The translations under genes were made by a program, and so were the position numbers. From assembly GCA_031288985.1 (NCBI GenBank), contig JAITQH010000068.1, forward strand, positions 1-13,404: 13,404 nt of DNA, in the 5' to 3' direction. This document shows positions 1 to 6,461 of the stretch, piece after piece (the first letter of the stretch is position 1; each line of letters starts with the position of its first letter). The DNA is from Candidatus Methanoplasma sp. Lineage in GTDB: Archaea > Thermoplasmatota > Thermoplasmata > Methanomassiliicoccales > Methanomethylophilaceae. The notes under the pieces are model-generated. The model made no database searches. It had not been told where the DNA came from and worked only from the letters and a program-made list of their open reading frames with translations.

Positions 1-1
1 A

Positions 2-412
2 AATGCCGTTACTCATAGAAACTATAACATCGATAACGCAAACATATACGTGGCAGTGTACGACGACTGTATAGAGATAACATCTCCCGGGACGCTTCCT
101 CCGGACACCACCATGGCAAATGCACTGTCGGGCATATCCACCTCCGGAAACCAAACGTTGGCCTCGGTCTTCAAATGCGCCGGAGTCACGGAGGGCAGGG
201 GAACAGGCATCGGCAAGATCATAAGGGAATGCAGAGCGTACGGTCTGAAGGATCCCACGTTTGAACAGAGGCATTCTCAATTCGTGGTCACGCTTTACAG
301 ATCCGACAAATATGACCCTGAGGTCTGGTACCGGCGGAAGACAGAGAGTGATGCAGCGGAAAGCCTGCAGAACAGCAACAACATTCCTGATGCAGTTCCA
401 AAGGTGTTGTGA
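2..412 (+). CDS. RecG-like / HATPase_c_4 domain protein, C-terminal part (5' end outside window)
   Basis: The reading frame is open from the first bases to a TGA at 410-412, giving 136 visible residues without the true start. The visible part matches the C-terminal ATP-binding domain of the AlbA_2/'RecG-related' regulators (PF13749-like). It begins with an N-box-like NAVTHRNY, continues with a DDCIEITSPGTLPP segment and ends with GRGTGIGKII. Family members usually carry an N-terminal AlbA/Schlafen-type domain and are annotated as putative transcriptional regulators or ATP-dependent helicase-like proteins; their biochemical role is poorly known. An internal GTG at 50 is not the real start, because the homologous N-box lies upstream of it. 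After the domain there is only a ~30-residue polar tail (residues ~105-136) instead of the winged helix often found in relatives. The gene converges on the DUF4143 ATPase gene, 29 bases away. The family call is fairly secure and the function is not. Confidence 0.75.
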   Translation, partial: NAVTHRNYNIDNANIYVAVYDDCIEITSPGTLPPDTTMANALSGISTSGNQTLASVFKCAGVTEGRGTGIGKIIRECRAYGLKDPTFEQRHSQFVVTLYRSDKYDPEVWYRRKTESDAAESLQNSNNIPDAVPKVL

Positions 413-441
413 CGCGTGCGGGCATGAGGCTTGCCGCAGCC

Positions 442-1764
442 TCACAGTTTGTATCCGGAGTCATCGGGGAATATGAACGCGGCCGCAAACAAGGGATAGT
501 GCTCCACACCCTCCTCATCGATCGCGACATTGGTCCTTTCCAACTTGATCCCCCGCATGCGCCCTCTCTCCCCCGACATCACCGAATCAAGAGATTTGGA
601 TCTCTTGTTGTTGCCGGATTTGACCTCCACCATAACAACATCCCGCCCCAATACAGTGACGAAATCAATCTCCAGATCCTTGCGTCCGAAGTGCATAGGC
701 CTGATGCGTTTCCCGACGAGTTCGCATGCGACGGCGTTCTCTGCGATCTTGCCGCCGTTCACCGACGAGTCTCCCTCAAGAAGCATAGGCGCCGTTTCTC
801 CTTCGATCATGCATACGAGCAGTCCGACGTCGTGAATGAACAATTTGAACAGGCCCATGTTGCGGTTGTAGGTCAGCGGAAGAGCGGGTTCTGTGACCCT
901 GTAGCTCTTGAATGCCACTCCTGCCTCGATCAGCCACTCTATCCCGCCGTCGTACATCGATCTGCGCGCCCCATGGACGCCCGTCACCTCGTTGTAACGG
1001 AACCTTCGTCCTATCTGGTCAGGAACCGAATGGAGGCATTCCTTGGCTCTCGTCCGGACGATGCCCTCGGCGTACTTGGAGATGTCATCTTCGTAAGATC
1101 TGATGATCTTCTCCTGTATTGCTCTGACCCTTCCGAAATCCTTGTTGGCAGCGAAATCATCCACTGCCTCCGGCATCCCTCCGACTGCCATGTACTTCCT
1201 GTAGTGCTCCTCGAAAGTTTCCAGGATGAACGGATCCAATGGTTCTCTGCGGTTCAGTTTCTCCGAGACCGATGATATAAGGCCCGCATCGATTTCAAGC
1301 GCCCAAAGGAACTCCTCGAAATCAAGCGTGTGCATCTCCAGATATTCTTCGTAGCCCGTCGGATAAAGAGAGACCTTGCTGTGATTCAGACCGAGAAGAG
1401 AACCTGTTGCGATGACATCGAATCTCGGATCTCCCGAGAACGACTTCAGGGCCGTCCGGGCGCCGGGGCAGCTTTGTATCTCGTCCAACACGAGGATGGT
1501 CTTTCCGGGAACGATCTTCTTTTCGCTGAACCTTGCTGAAATCTTCATCGCGAGAGTATCCATGTCAAGATCTCCATCGAAGATCTTCCTGAGGCTCGGA
1601 GTCGTCTCGAAGTTGATGTAGATGAAGCTGTCGTAATTCTTCCGGGCGAAGTCGTCAATGATGTATGTCTTCCCGACCTGTCTTGCCCCGGTGACCAATA
1701 GCGGGTGCCTTTTCGGATTTTTCTTCCATTTCCCAAGATCGTCTGTTATCTTTCTGCGCAACAC
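442..1764 (-). CDS. AAA-family ATPase with DUF4143 domain
   Basis: This 440-residue protein has the AAA_14 + DUF4143 layout. Walker A GARQVGKT lies at residues 26-33, a Walker B-like ILVLDE at 90-95, and sensor-like ATGS at 119-122. The DUF4143 region carries the recurrent GGMPEAV at 195-201. Near the C-terminus, IDF (D367) followed by VEVKSG (E380, K382) resembles the D...E-x-K signature of PD-(D/E)XK nuclease folds, often seen at the end of this family. The family is very abundant in anaerobic archaea and bacteria, and its physiological role is unknown; ATP binding is the safe statement. The start is a GTG at 1764. An AT-rich TATA-like element centred ~26 bases upstream and the lack of a Shine-Dalgarno sequence suggest a leaderless mRNA starting at this codon. 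The stop is TGA. The gene is divergent from the DUF234-type ATPase gene and convergent with the RecG-like gene. Confidence 0.9.
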   Translation of the reverse strand: MLRRKITDDLGKWKKNPKRHPLLVTGARQVGKTYIIDDFARKNYDSFIYINFETTPSLRKIFDGDLDMDTLAMKISARFSEKKIVPGKTILVLDEIQSCPGARTALKSFSGDPRFDVIATGSLLGLNHSKVSLYPTGYEEYLEMHTLDFEEFLWALEIDAGLISSVSEKLNRREPLDPFILETFEEHYRKYMAVGGMPEAVDDFAANKDFGRVRAIQEKIIRSYEDDISKYAEGIVRTRAKECLHSVPDQIGRRFRYNEVTGVHGARRSMYDGGIEWLIEAGVAFKSYRVTEPALPLTYNRNMGLFKLFIHDVGLLVCMIEGETAPMLLEGDSSVNGGKIAENAVACELVGKRIRPMHFGRKDLEIDFVTVLGRDVVMVEVKSGNNKRSKSLDSVMSGERGRMRGIKLERTNVAIDEEGVEHYPLFAAAFIFPDDSGYKL

Positions 1765-1785
1765 TTGTCTTATATCTCTGGATGG

Positions 1786-1795
1786 ATATTTAATA
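1786..1795 (-). promoter_or_regulatory. TATA-like promoter element of the DUF4143 ATPase gene
   Basis: The minus strand reads TATTAAATAT, centred about 26 bases before the GTG start at 1764. That is the normal archaeal distance from TATA box to transcription start, so transcription would begin at or next to the start codon. No Shine-Dalgarno motif is present in the short gap, which fits a leaderless transcript. The assignment is by pattern only. Confidence 0.5.
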
Positions 1796-1823
1796 ACGAT
1801 TATTCGACGAACATTTACAAATT

Positions 1824-1870
1824 AATTACACTTTTTCTGGGGAACTTCAGAAGATAAATTACACTTTTTC
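1824..1870. repeat. Pair of identical 14-base direct repeats, 33 bases apart
   Basis: AATTACACTTTTTC occurs at 1824-1837 and again at 1857-1870. The 33-base period is a multiple of three. On the minus strand both copies fall in the same open frame and encode KKCN, with the peptide WKKCNLSSEVPQKKCN just before a TGA. The block is therefore either a relic of a coding tail or a regulatory direct repeat between the two ATPase promoters. No family is recognised. Confidence 0.6.
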
Positions 1871-1944
1871 CAAGACATGGTTCCGGGCATAGGTATGGCG
1901 GACATAGACGGCATCGAACAGCGGCCGAATGTCGGAAACGGCAA

Positions 1945-1957
1945 CATATATTTATAC
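1945..1957 (+). promoter_or_regulatory. TATA box of the DUF234-type ATPase gene
   Basis: CATATATTTATAC lies about 58 bases before the ATG at 2009. With the usual ~25-base spacing, transcription would start around 1976-1980. That is inside the 15-base tandem repeat and at the edge of the palindrome. The mRNA would have a ~30-base leader carrying the GAGG ribosome-binding motif at 2001-2004. Confidence 0.55.
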
Positions 1958-1959
1958 AA

Positions 1960-2004
1960 ATTATGATAATTTAGATTATGATAATCTAGATTATCGCAAT
2001 GAGG
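1960..2004 (+). repeat. 15-base tandem repeat at the promoter of the DUF234-type ATPase gene
   Basis: Three consecutive 15-base units can be read: ATTATGATAATTTAG (1960-1974), ATTATGATAATCTAG (1975-1989) and a diverged third that begins ATTATCG (1990-2004). The first two differ at one base. The repeat sits between the TATA box and the ribosome-binding site, where a bound protein would block transcription or its initiation. Confidence 0.75.
1980..1995. promoter_or_regulatory. Perfect 16-base palindrome, probable operator
   Basis: GATAATCTAGATTATC equals its own reverse complement over all 16 bases. It lies across the junction of the second and third tandem units, immediately after the predicted transcription start and 13 bases before the ATG at 2009. 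Position and symmetry fit a dimeric repressor site. The regulator is unknown; the ATPase downstream has a winged-helix-like segment and could be self-regulating, which is a guess. Confidence 0.5.
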
Positions 2005-2008
2005 AAAA

Positions 2009-3379
2009 ATGAGATTTGTCGGCAGAGAGGATGACCTGAGGATCCTTGAGAGAGAGTACGAAAACAGAGGCAGTTTCGTCGTGATATACGGAAGGCGCCG
2101 CGTGGGCAAGACCACGCTGATATCAGAGTTCATCAGGAACAAGAAAAGCATATACTTCTCGGCCGGGACGCTGCCCGATGCCGAGAACATGAGAAAGTTC
2201 TCCGACTCCGTCGCAGATCATCTCAATCTGAAGGATACGTCATTCAAAAGCTGGGAGGCGGCGTTTGGAAGCATAGCGGACAGAAACGAGAAGACGGTGG
2301 TTGTCCTTGACGAATTCCAGTATCTGGCGCAGGCCAATCCGGGTTTCCCGTCGATAATGCAGGGAGTGTGGGATCGCATCCTGAAGGACAGAGGCGTCAT
2401 GCTCATCATATGCGGGTCGTTCATGGGCATGATGGAAAAGTATGCGCTGAACCATTCCAGCCCCCTGTATGGAAGAAGAACGGCCAACATAAAGCTGGGC
2501 CCTCTGAACTTCCGCGATGTGAAGGAAGCCTTTCCCGGCATCGGGTTCCGCGCTCTGATGGAGTTGTACGCCGTCACCGGAGGGATCCCCAGATATCTTG
2601 AACTGTTCGATGGGAACGCATCGTTCCGGGAGAATGTGAGGAGACTCATACTCGACAGGCGGGGAGCTCTCCACGAGGAGCCGTTGTTCCTCTTGGGTTC
2701 GGAGATCAGGGAACCGATCAACTATGTTTCCATCCTTGAGGCCATCGCCTTGGGCAATTCCAAGATGAGCGCCATCACCGGAAGGCTCGGAGTGCCGTCT
2801 TCCTCCGTCTCCCCGTATCTGAGAACGTTGGAAGATATGGAACTCGTGAGAAGAGCGGTCCCTGCCACCGAAAGCAATCCTCTCAGGAGCAAGAGCGGAT
2901 CGTACAAGATAAGCGACGGTCTGACCGCATTCTGGTTCAGGTTCGTGCATCCGTACAGGAACTACCTCGACATCGGGAGCATTGGGGAGGTGGAAAGGAT
3001 CCTTGACGAGCATCTGATCGACGGGTTCGTGAGTTTTGCATTCGAGGAACTCTGCAGGACGATGACATATCTCCTGTGCGGCGACATCGGCATAAGCTTC
3101 ACCAAGGTTGGGGCGTATTGGGACAGGAACACGGAGATAGACGTCGTGGCCGTGGATGCTCGGAACAAAAGGATATTCGCGGCCGAATGCAAATACTCCG
3201 CCAACAAGGTCACTCTGTCAGTATACAACGATCTGAAAGAGAAATGTTCGAGGGTGGGGGCGTTCGACGGCTATGAGGTGCGGTTGGGGCTGTTCTCCGT
3301 CTCGGGATTCGATGAGAACCTCATCAGAAAAGCGGAAGAGGACGGCTCTTTGCTGATACGCGCGGATGAAGTATTTTGA
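2009..3379 (+). CDS. Archaeal AAA ATPase with DUF234-type C-terminal domain
   Basis: This 456-residue protein has the archaeal ATPase + DUF234 architecture. It opens with the typical FVGREDDL segment (3-10), then Walker A GRRRVGKT at 28-35, Walker B VVVLDEFQY at 97-105 and sensor-like ICGSFMG at 134-140. A winged-helix-like segment follows at roughly 240-285. The C-terminal part has E346, EID (D378) and ECK (E393, K395), matching the E...D...E-x-K pattern of PD-(D/E)XK nuclease-like folds. The family is widespread in archaea; proposed roles range from DNA transactions to mobile-element maintenance, none settled. The ATG at 2009 is preceded by GAGG four bases upstream, and the FVGRE motif right after it supports this start. 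The stop is TGA. Its promoter region holds a tandem repeat and a palindrome, suggesting tight regulation. It lies 104 bases before ilvD, which has its own TATA box, so the two are probably separate transcripts. Confidence 0.9.
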   Translation: MRFVGREDDLRILEREYENRGSFVVIYGRRRVGKTTLISEFIRNKKSIYFSAGTLPDAENMRKFSDSVADHLNLKDTSFKSWEAAFGSIADRNEKTVVVLDEFQYLAQANPGFPSIMQGVWDRILKDRGVMLIICGSFMGMMEKYALNHSSPLYGRRTANIKLGPLNFRDVKEAFPGIGFRALMELYAVTGGIPRYLELFDGNASFRENVRRLILDRRGALHEEPLFLLGSEIREPINYVSILEAIALGNSKMSAITGRLGVPSSSVSPYLRTLEDMELVRRAVPATESNPLRSKSGSYKISDGLTAFWFRFVHPYRNYLDIGSIGEVERILDEHLIDGFVSFAFEELCRTMTYLLCGDIGISFTKVGAYWDRNTEIDVVAVDARNKRIFAAECKYSANKVTLSVYNDLKEKCSRVGAFDGYEVRLGLFSVSGFDENLIRKAEEDGSLLIRADEVF

Positions 3380-3440
3380 TGGGAAAACCATGCGGCGGAG
3401 GATTCCGAAGATCCTGTGGGCGCGCCAAATCCAACCAGCA

Positions 3441-3449
3441 AATTATATA
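3441..3449 (+). promoter_or_regulatory. TATA box of ilvD
   Basis: AATTATATA lies 35 bases before the ilvD ATG at 3484 and is preceded by the purine-rich CAGCA, a possible BRE. Transcription would start near 3470, leaving a leader of ~13 bases with GTGAT at 3475-3479 as ribosome-binding motif. The remaining bases of the 3380-3483 gap show no gene and no strong hairpin. Confidence 0.6.
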
Positions 3450-3483
3450 CGCCTGCGGCTCTCACTCGCACATCGTGATTCCT

Positions 3484-5130
3484 ATGAGAAGCGAGGTCAT
3501 AAGAAAGGGTGTGGAGAGCGCTCCGGCAAGGAGCCTTCTCAGGGCGGACGGTCTGACCGACGAGGATTTCAAGAAACCATTCATAGGCATAGCCAACTCA
3601 TGGAACGACATTGTGCCCGGACACATACATCTCAATGAGATCGTCAGGGCAGTGAGGGAAGGCATAGAGGAGGCGGGCGGCGTCCCGTTCACCTTCGGCG
3701 TCCCGGCCATATGCGACGGCATCGCCATGGGCCACAAAGGGATGCGTTATTCCCTGATCTCCAGGGAGGTCATATCCGATTGCTGCGAGGTCATGGTCGA
3801 AGGCCACGCCCTCGACGGTTGGGTAGGGGTCACGAACTGCGACAAGGTGACGCCCGGAATGCTCATGGCGGCGGGGAGGATGAACGTCCCCGCGCTCATG
3901 GTGACCGGCGGCGCAATGGAGACCGGGAAGCACAAGAAAGAGAATCTCGACCTCCAATCGGTCTTCGAGGCTCTGGGGTCGTACTCGGCGGGAAACGTCG
4001 ATGAGGCCTTCGTCAGAACGATCGAATGCGCCGCGTGCCCCGGCAAGGGCAGCTGCTCAGGGCTATTCACCGCCAATTCCATGGCCTGCCTCACGGAGGT
4101 CCTTGGACTCAGCCTCAAGGGATGCGGAACATCCCTTGCGATCGATAAGAAGAAGCTGAAGATTGCCAAGGACACCGGAAAGCTCATAGTCAAACTGGTG
4201 AAGAAGGACGTCAAACCCCGCGACATCGTCACAGCGGAGTCCTTCCGCAATGCGGTGCGCGTCGACATGGCCATCGGAGGCTCGACCAACACCGCGCTGC
4301 ACATCCCCGCAATATCGAAGGATTTTGGTCAGAACGTCACGCTCGACACCTTCGACGAGATATCAAGGGAGATACCGCACATAACCAGCCTCAGGCCGGC
4401 CGGACGCTTCTCGATCAAGGATCTTGACCGCGCCGGAGGCATGCCTGCGGTCCTGAACAGGATACAGGCGCATCTTGAGGACGCGAAGACCGCCGACGGC
4501 GGGAGCATCATCGAGACGGCGAAGAAAGCTGTGGTAAAGGACGCGGAGGTCCTGAGGCCGTTGGACGATCCATATCACAAACAGGGCGGGATCGCCGTCC
4601 TCAAAGGCAATCTCGCACCTCAGGGATCCGTAATAAAACAGGCGGCGGTCAGCGAGAAGATGATGAGGTTCACCGGCAAAGCAAAGGTGTTCGACAGCGA
4701 GAAGGATGCCACGGACGCCATACTGTCCGGGAAGATCGTCTCGGGCGACGCGATCATAATAAGATACGAAGGGCCGAGGGGCGCGCCGGGAATGCCGGAG
4801 ATGCTGTCCCCCACCAGCCTGATAATGGGAAGGGGCCTTGGAGATTCCGTTGCGCTGATCACCGACGGGAGGTTCTCAGGGGCCACCAGAGGCGGCGCCA
4901 TCGGCCACGTCTCCCCCGAGGCGTACGAGAAAGGGCCCATAGCCGCCGTGAGGGACGGAGACATAATAGAAATAGACATACCGGCAAGGAAGCTCAGCGT
5001 CCGCATTACGGACGAGGAGATGGCGGCCCGTCTGAAGAAGGTCAGGCCCGTGGAGAGGGAAGTGTCCGGCGTTCAGAAGAAATACAGGAAACTCGTGACC
5101 AACGGGGCCAACGGCGCATATTTGGAATGA
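3484..5130 (+). CDS. ilvD: Dihydroxy-acid dehydratase
   Basis: The protein converts 2,3-dihydroxy-isovalerate and 2,3-dihydroxy-3-methylvalerate to the 2-keto acids leading to valine/leucine and isoleucine (EC 4.2.1.9), in the cytoplasm, using an Fe-S cluster and Mg2+. It has 548 residues, normal for the family. Visible motifs are CDGIAMGHKGM from 78, VTNCDKVTPGMLM at 116-128 with C119 and K121, CPGKGSCSGLFTANSM at 185-200 with C191, and the C-terminal GRFSGATRGGAIGHVSPEA. The position that is TPCN in [2Fe-2S] plant-type enzymes is VPGH here (44-47), as in E. coli IlvD, so an oxygen-sensitive [4Fe-4S] enzyme is expected. The frame is open further upstream, but the ATG at 3484 is chosen because the family alignment starts there, a TATA box lies 35 bases upstream, and GTGAT precedes it at 3475-3479. 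Its TGA directly abuts the aroQ stop on the other strand. No other branched-chain gene is visible. Confidence 0.95.
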   Translation: MRSEVIRKGVESAPARSLLRADGLTDEDFKKPFIGIANSWNDIVPGHIHLNEIVRAVREGIEEAGGVPFTFGVPAICDGIAMGHKGMRYSLISREVISDCCEVMVEGHALDGWVGVTNCDKVTPGMLMAAGRMNVPALMVTGGAMETGKHKKENLDLQSVFEALGSYSAGNVDEAFVRTIECAACPGKGSCSGLFTANSMACLTEVLGLSLKGCGTSLAIDKKKLKIAKDTGKLIVKLVKKDVKPRDIVTAESFRNAVRVDMAIGGSTNTALHIPAISKDFGQNVTLDTFDEISREIPHITSLRPAGRFSIKDLDRAGGMPAVLNRIQAHLEDAKTADGGSIIETAKKAVVKDAEVLRPLDDPYHKQGGIAVLKGNLAPQGSVIKQAAVSEKMMRFTGKAKVFDSEKDATDAILSGKIVSGDAIIIRYEGPRGAPGMPEMLSPTSLIMGRGLGDSVALITDGRFSGATRGGAIGHVSPEAYEKGPIAAVRDGDIIEIDIPARKLSVRITDEEMAARLKKVRPVEREVSGVQKKYRKLVTNGANGAYLE

Positions 5131-5403
5131 TCAGTTCCTGAGCGCCTCTTGGATCTCCACCGACTCCTGCATTATGAGTCTGCATACAGCTTCGGCCTTG
5201 TCGGGATCCATTCCGTTGTTCTCTGCGAATTCGCGGTATCTGCGGACCACGGCCTCTTCGACGGAAAGATCCCTGACATCCTTGTTGGCGCCGATCTTGA
5301 ACTCTCCCACGGAGCGTGCGAGCTCCATCCTCCTCTTGAGAAGGATCATGATGTCATTGTCCACTGCGCGAATGTCTGCCCTCAGCCGTTCCAGGTCTGT
5401 CAT
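5131..5403 (-). CDS. aroQ: Chorismate mutase, AroQ class, monofunctional
   Basis: This 90-residue all-helical AroQ-type mutase rearranges chorismate to prephenate (EC 5.4.99.5), the first step towards phenylalanine and tyrosine. Aligned with the E. coli P-protein mutase domain (offset 3), the key residues are R8 (R11), R25 (R28), K36 (K39), D45 (D48), E49 (E52) and Q85 (Q88). The residue equal to E. coli R51 is V48, in the segment VRDLSVEE, so one substrate-contacting arginine is missing or supplied by a neighbour. There is no fused prephenate dehydratase or dehydrogenase domain, so these steps must be encoded elsewhere. It is the last gene of the aro operon; its ATG overlaps the aroC stop as ATGA (5400-5403). 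Its TGA (5131-5133) directly abuts the stop of convergent ilvD. Confidence 0.9.
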   Translation of the reverse strand: MTDLERLRADIRAVDNDIMILLKRRMELARSVGEFKIGANKDVRDLSVEEAVVRRYREFAENNGMDPDKAEAVCRLIMQESVEIQEALRN

Positions 5404-6461
5404 TGGTATTCCCTCATCATCTGATCTGCGATCACCAGCGCCGCGGCGGCCTCGACGACCGACGCGGCCCTCGGCACGATGCAGGGGTCGTGCCTCCCTT
5501 CCACCGCAACCTTGTCGTTCCTCATCTCTCTGAGGTTCACAGTGTCCTGTTCTTTTCCTATGGACGGCGTGGGTTTGAACACCGCTCTGAAAACAAGAGG
5601 GGCGCCGTCGCTCATCCCCCCGAGTATGCCGCCCATGTTGTTCGTCTTCGTCCTGATCCCGCCGTCGAAGAAGAACGGGTCGTTGCTCTCAGACCCTCTC
5701 ATCCCTGCGAGGGCGAATCCTTTGCCGAACTCCACGCCTTTGCATGCGGGTATGCTGAACACGGCCTTTGCGATCTCGGAGTCCAGAGCTTCGAACCATA
5801 TTCCGCCGAACCCTATGGGGAGGCCGACCGCTATGCATTCCACCACGCCGCCGACGCTGTCTCCGTCGGCCGCCGCCGACAGTATGGCCGCCGACATGCG
5901 TTCGTTGAGTTCTGCGCCGCATGCGCGGGTGGGGTAATTCTCGGACGCTTTCGCGTCCAAAACGGTCCTTTCTTCCGGATCTGCGACAGGGCCGATGGAA
6001 CGTGCGAAGGCATGCACCTCGACGCCGTGCGTCAGGAGATGCTGCTTTGCTATGCTTCCGGCCGCGACCATCGGGGCGGTAAGCCTTCCGGAGAACTGGT
6101 TCCCGCCTTTGATCTCGTGGCCTTTGAACTTGAACAGGGCGGGAAGGTCCGCATGTCCGGGACGGGGAGTGACATTGAATTTGGCGTATTTCGAACTGTC
6201 CGTGTTCTTATTGCGTATTATGAATCTTATGGGGCCGCCGTCGGTCATGCCGTCGCAGACGCCTTCTGTGAACTCGACCCTGTCATCCTCCTTTCTGGGG
6301 GTGCCGATGCCGGCGGAAGGCTTTCTTAGGGACATGTCTCGCTCGATCGCTTTTTCATCGATGGCCGTTCCCTTCGGCACTCCTTCCAATATTCCGCCGA
6401 CGCACTCCGAATGGCTCTCGCCGAACAGCGTGAATCTCAGAGCGGAACCCAGCGTGTACAT
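5400..6461 (-). CDS. aroC: Chorismate synthase
   Basis: The enzyme makes chorismate from 5-enolpyruvylshikimate-3-phosphate by 1,4-elimination of phosphate, using reduced FMN (EC 4.2.3.5). The 353 residues are close to the usual ~360. Signatures are FGESHSECVGGILEGVPKG at 13-31 (H17), TPRKEDDRVE at 54-63, TPRPGHADL at 98-106 (H103), and the C-terminal RHDPCIVPRAASVVE. The second signature reads GGNQFSGRLTAP (119-130, R126) where bacterial enzymes have GGGRSSARETA, a variant I associate with archaeal and some clostridial enzymes. The frame is open ~33 codons further upstream, but the family N-terminus and the TGATG junction with aroA (6459-6463) fix the ATG at 6461. The end overlaps the start of aroQ by four bases, so translation is likely coupled on both sides. 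Confidence 0.95.
   Translation of the reverse strand: MYTLGSALRFTLFGESHSECVGGILEGVPKGTAIDEKAIERDMSLRKPSAGIGTPRKEDDRVEFTEGVCDGMTDGGPIRFIIRNKNTDSSKYAKFNVTPRPGHADLPALFKFKGHEIKGGNQFSGRLTAPMVAAGSIAKQHLLTHGVEVHAFARSIGPVADPEERTVLDAKASENYPTRACGAELNERMSAAILSAAADGDSVGGVVECIAVGLPIGFGGIWFEALDSEIAKAVFSIPACKGVEFGKGFALAGMRGSESNDPFFFDGGIRTKTNNMGGILGGMSDGAPLVFRAVFKPTPSIGKEQDTVNLREMRNDKVAVEGRHDPCIVPRAASVVEAAAALVIADQMMREYQ

Larger units (their letters stand above)
1765..2008. other. Divergent intergenic region between two ATPase genes
   Basis: These 244 bases hold no convincing gene. They contain the TATA-like element of the DUF4143 gene, a pair of identical 14-base repeats 33 bases apart, and a TATA box, a 15-base tandem repeat and a 16-base palindrome in front of the DUF234-type ATPase gene. 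A 23-codon open frame starts at ATG 1895 and ends at TGA 1964-1966. On the minus strand an open frame passes through the 14-base repeats. Neither is recognisable, so both may be remnants or chance. The middle (about 1870-1940) has a GC content closer to coding DNA than its AT-rich flanks, which would fit a decayed gene fragment. Confidence 0.7.

Noticed and set aside
413..441. Hairpin terminator between the RecG-like and DUF4143 genes
   Set aside because: Only a five-base TGCGG/CCGCA stem can be formed, with a long loop and no T-tract, so it is too weak to call.
1895..1966. 23-codon open frame on the plus strand before the DUF234-type ATPase
   Set aside because: It lacks a ribosome-binding site and similarity to anything I know, and it overlaps the TATA box of the next gene.
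3376..3483. Possible 36-residue N-terminal extension of IlvD starting within the end of the ATPase gene
   Set aside because: The extension covers the ilvD TATA box and leader and does not resemble the family N-terminus; the ATG at 3484 fits length and motifs.
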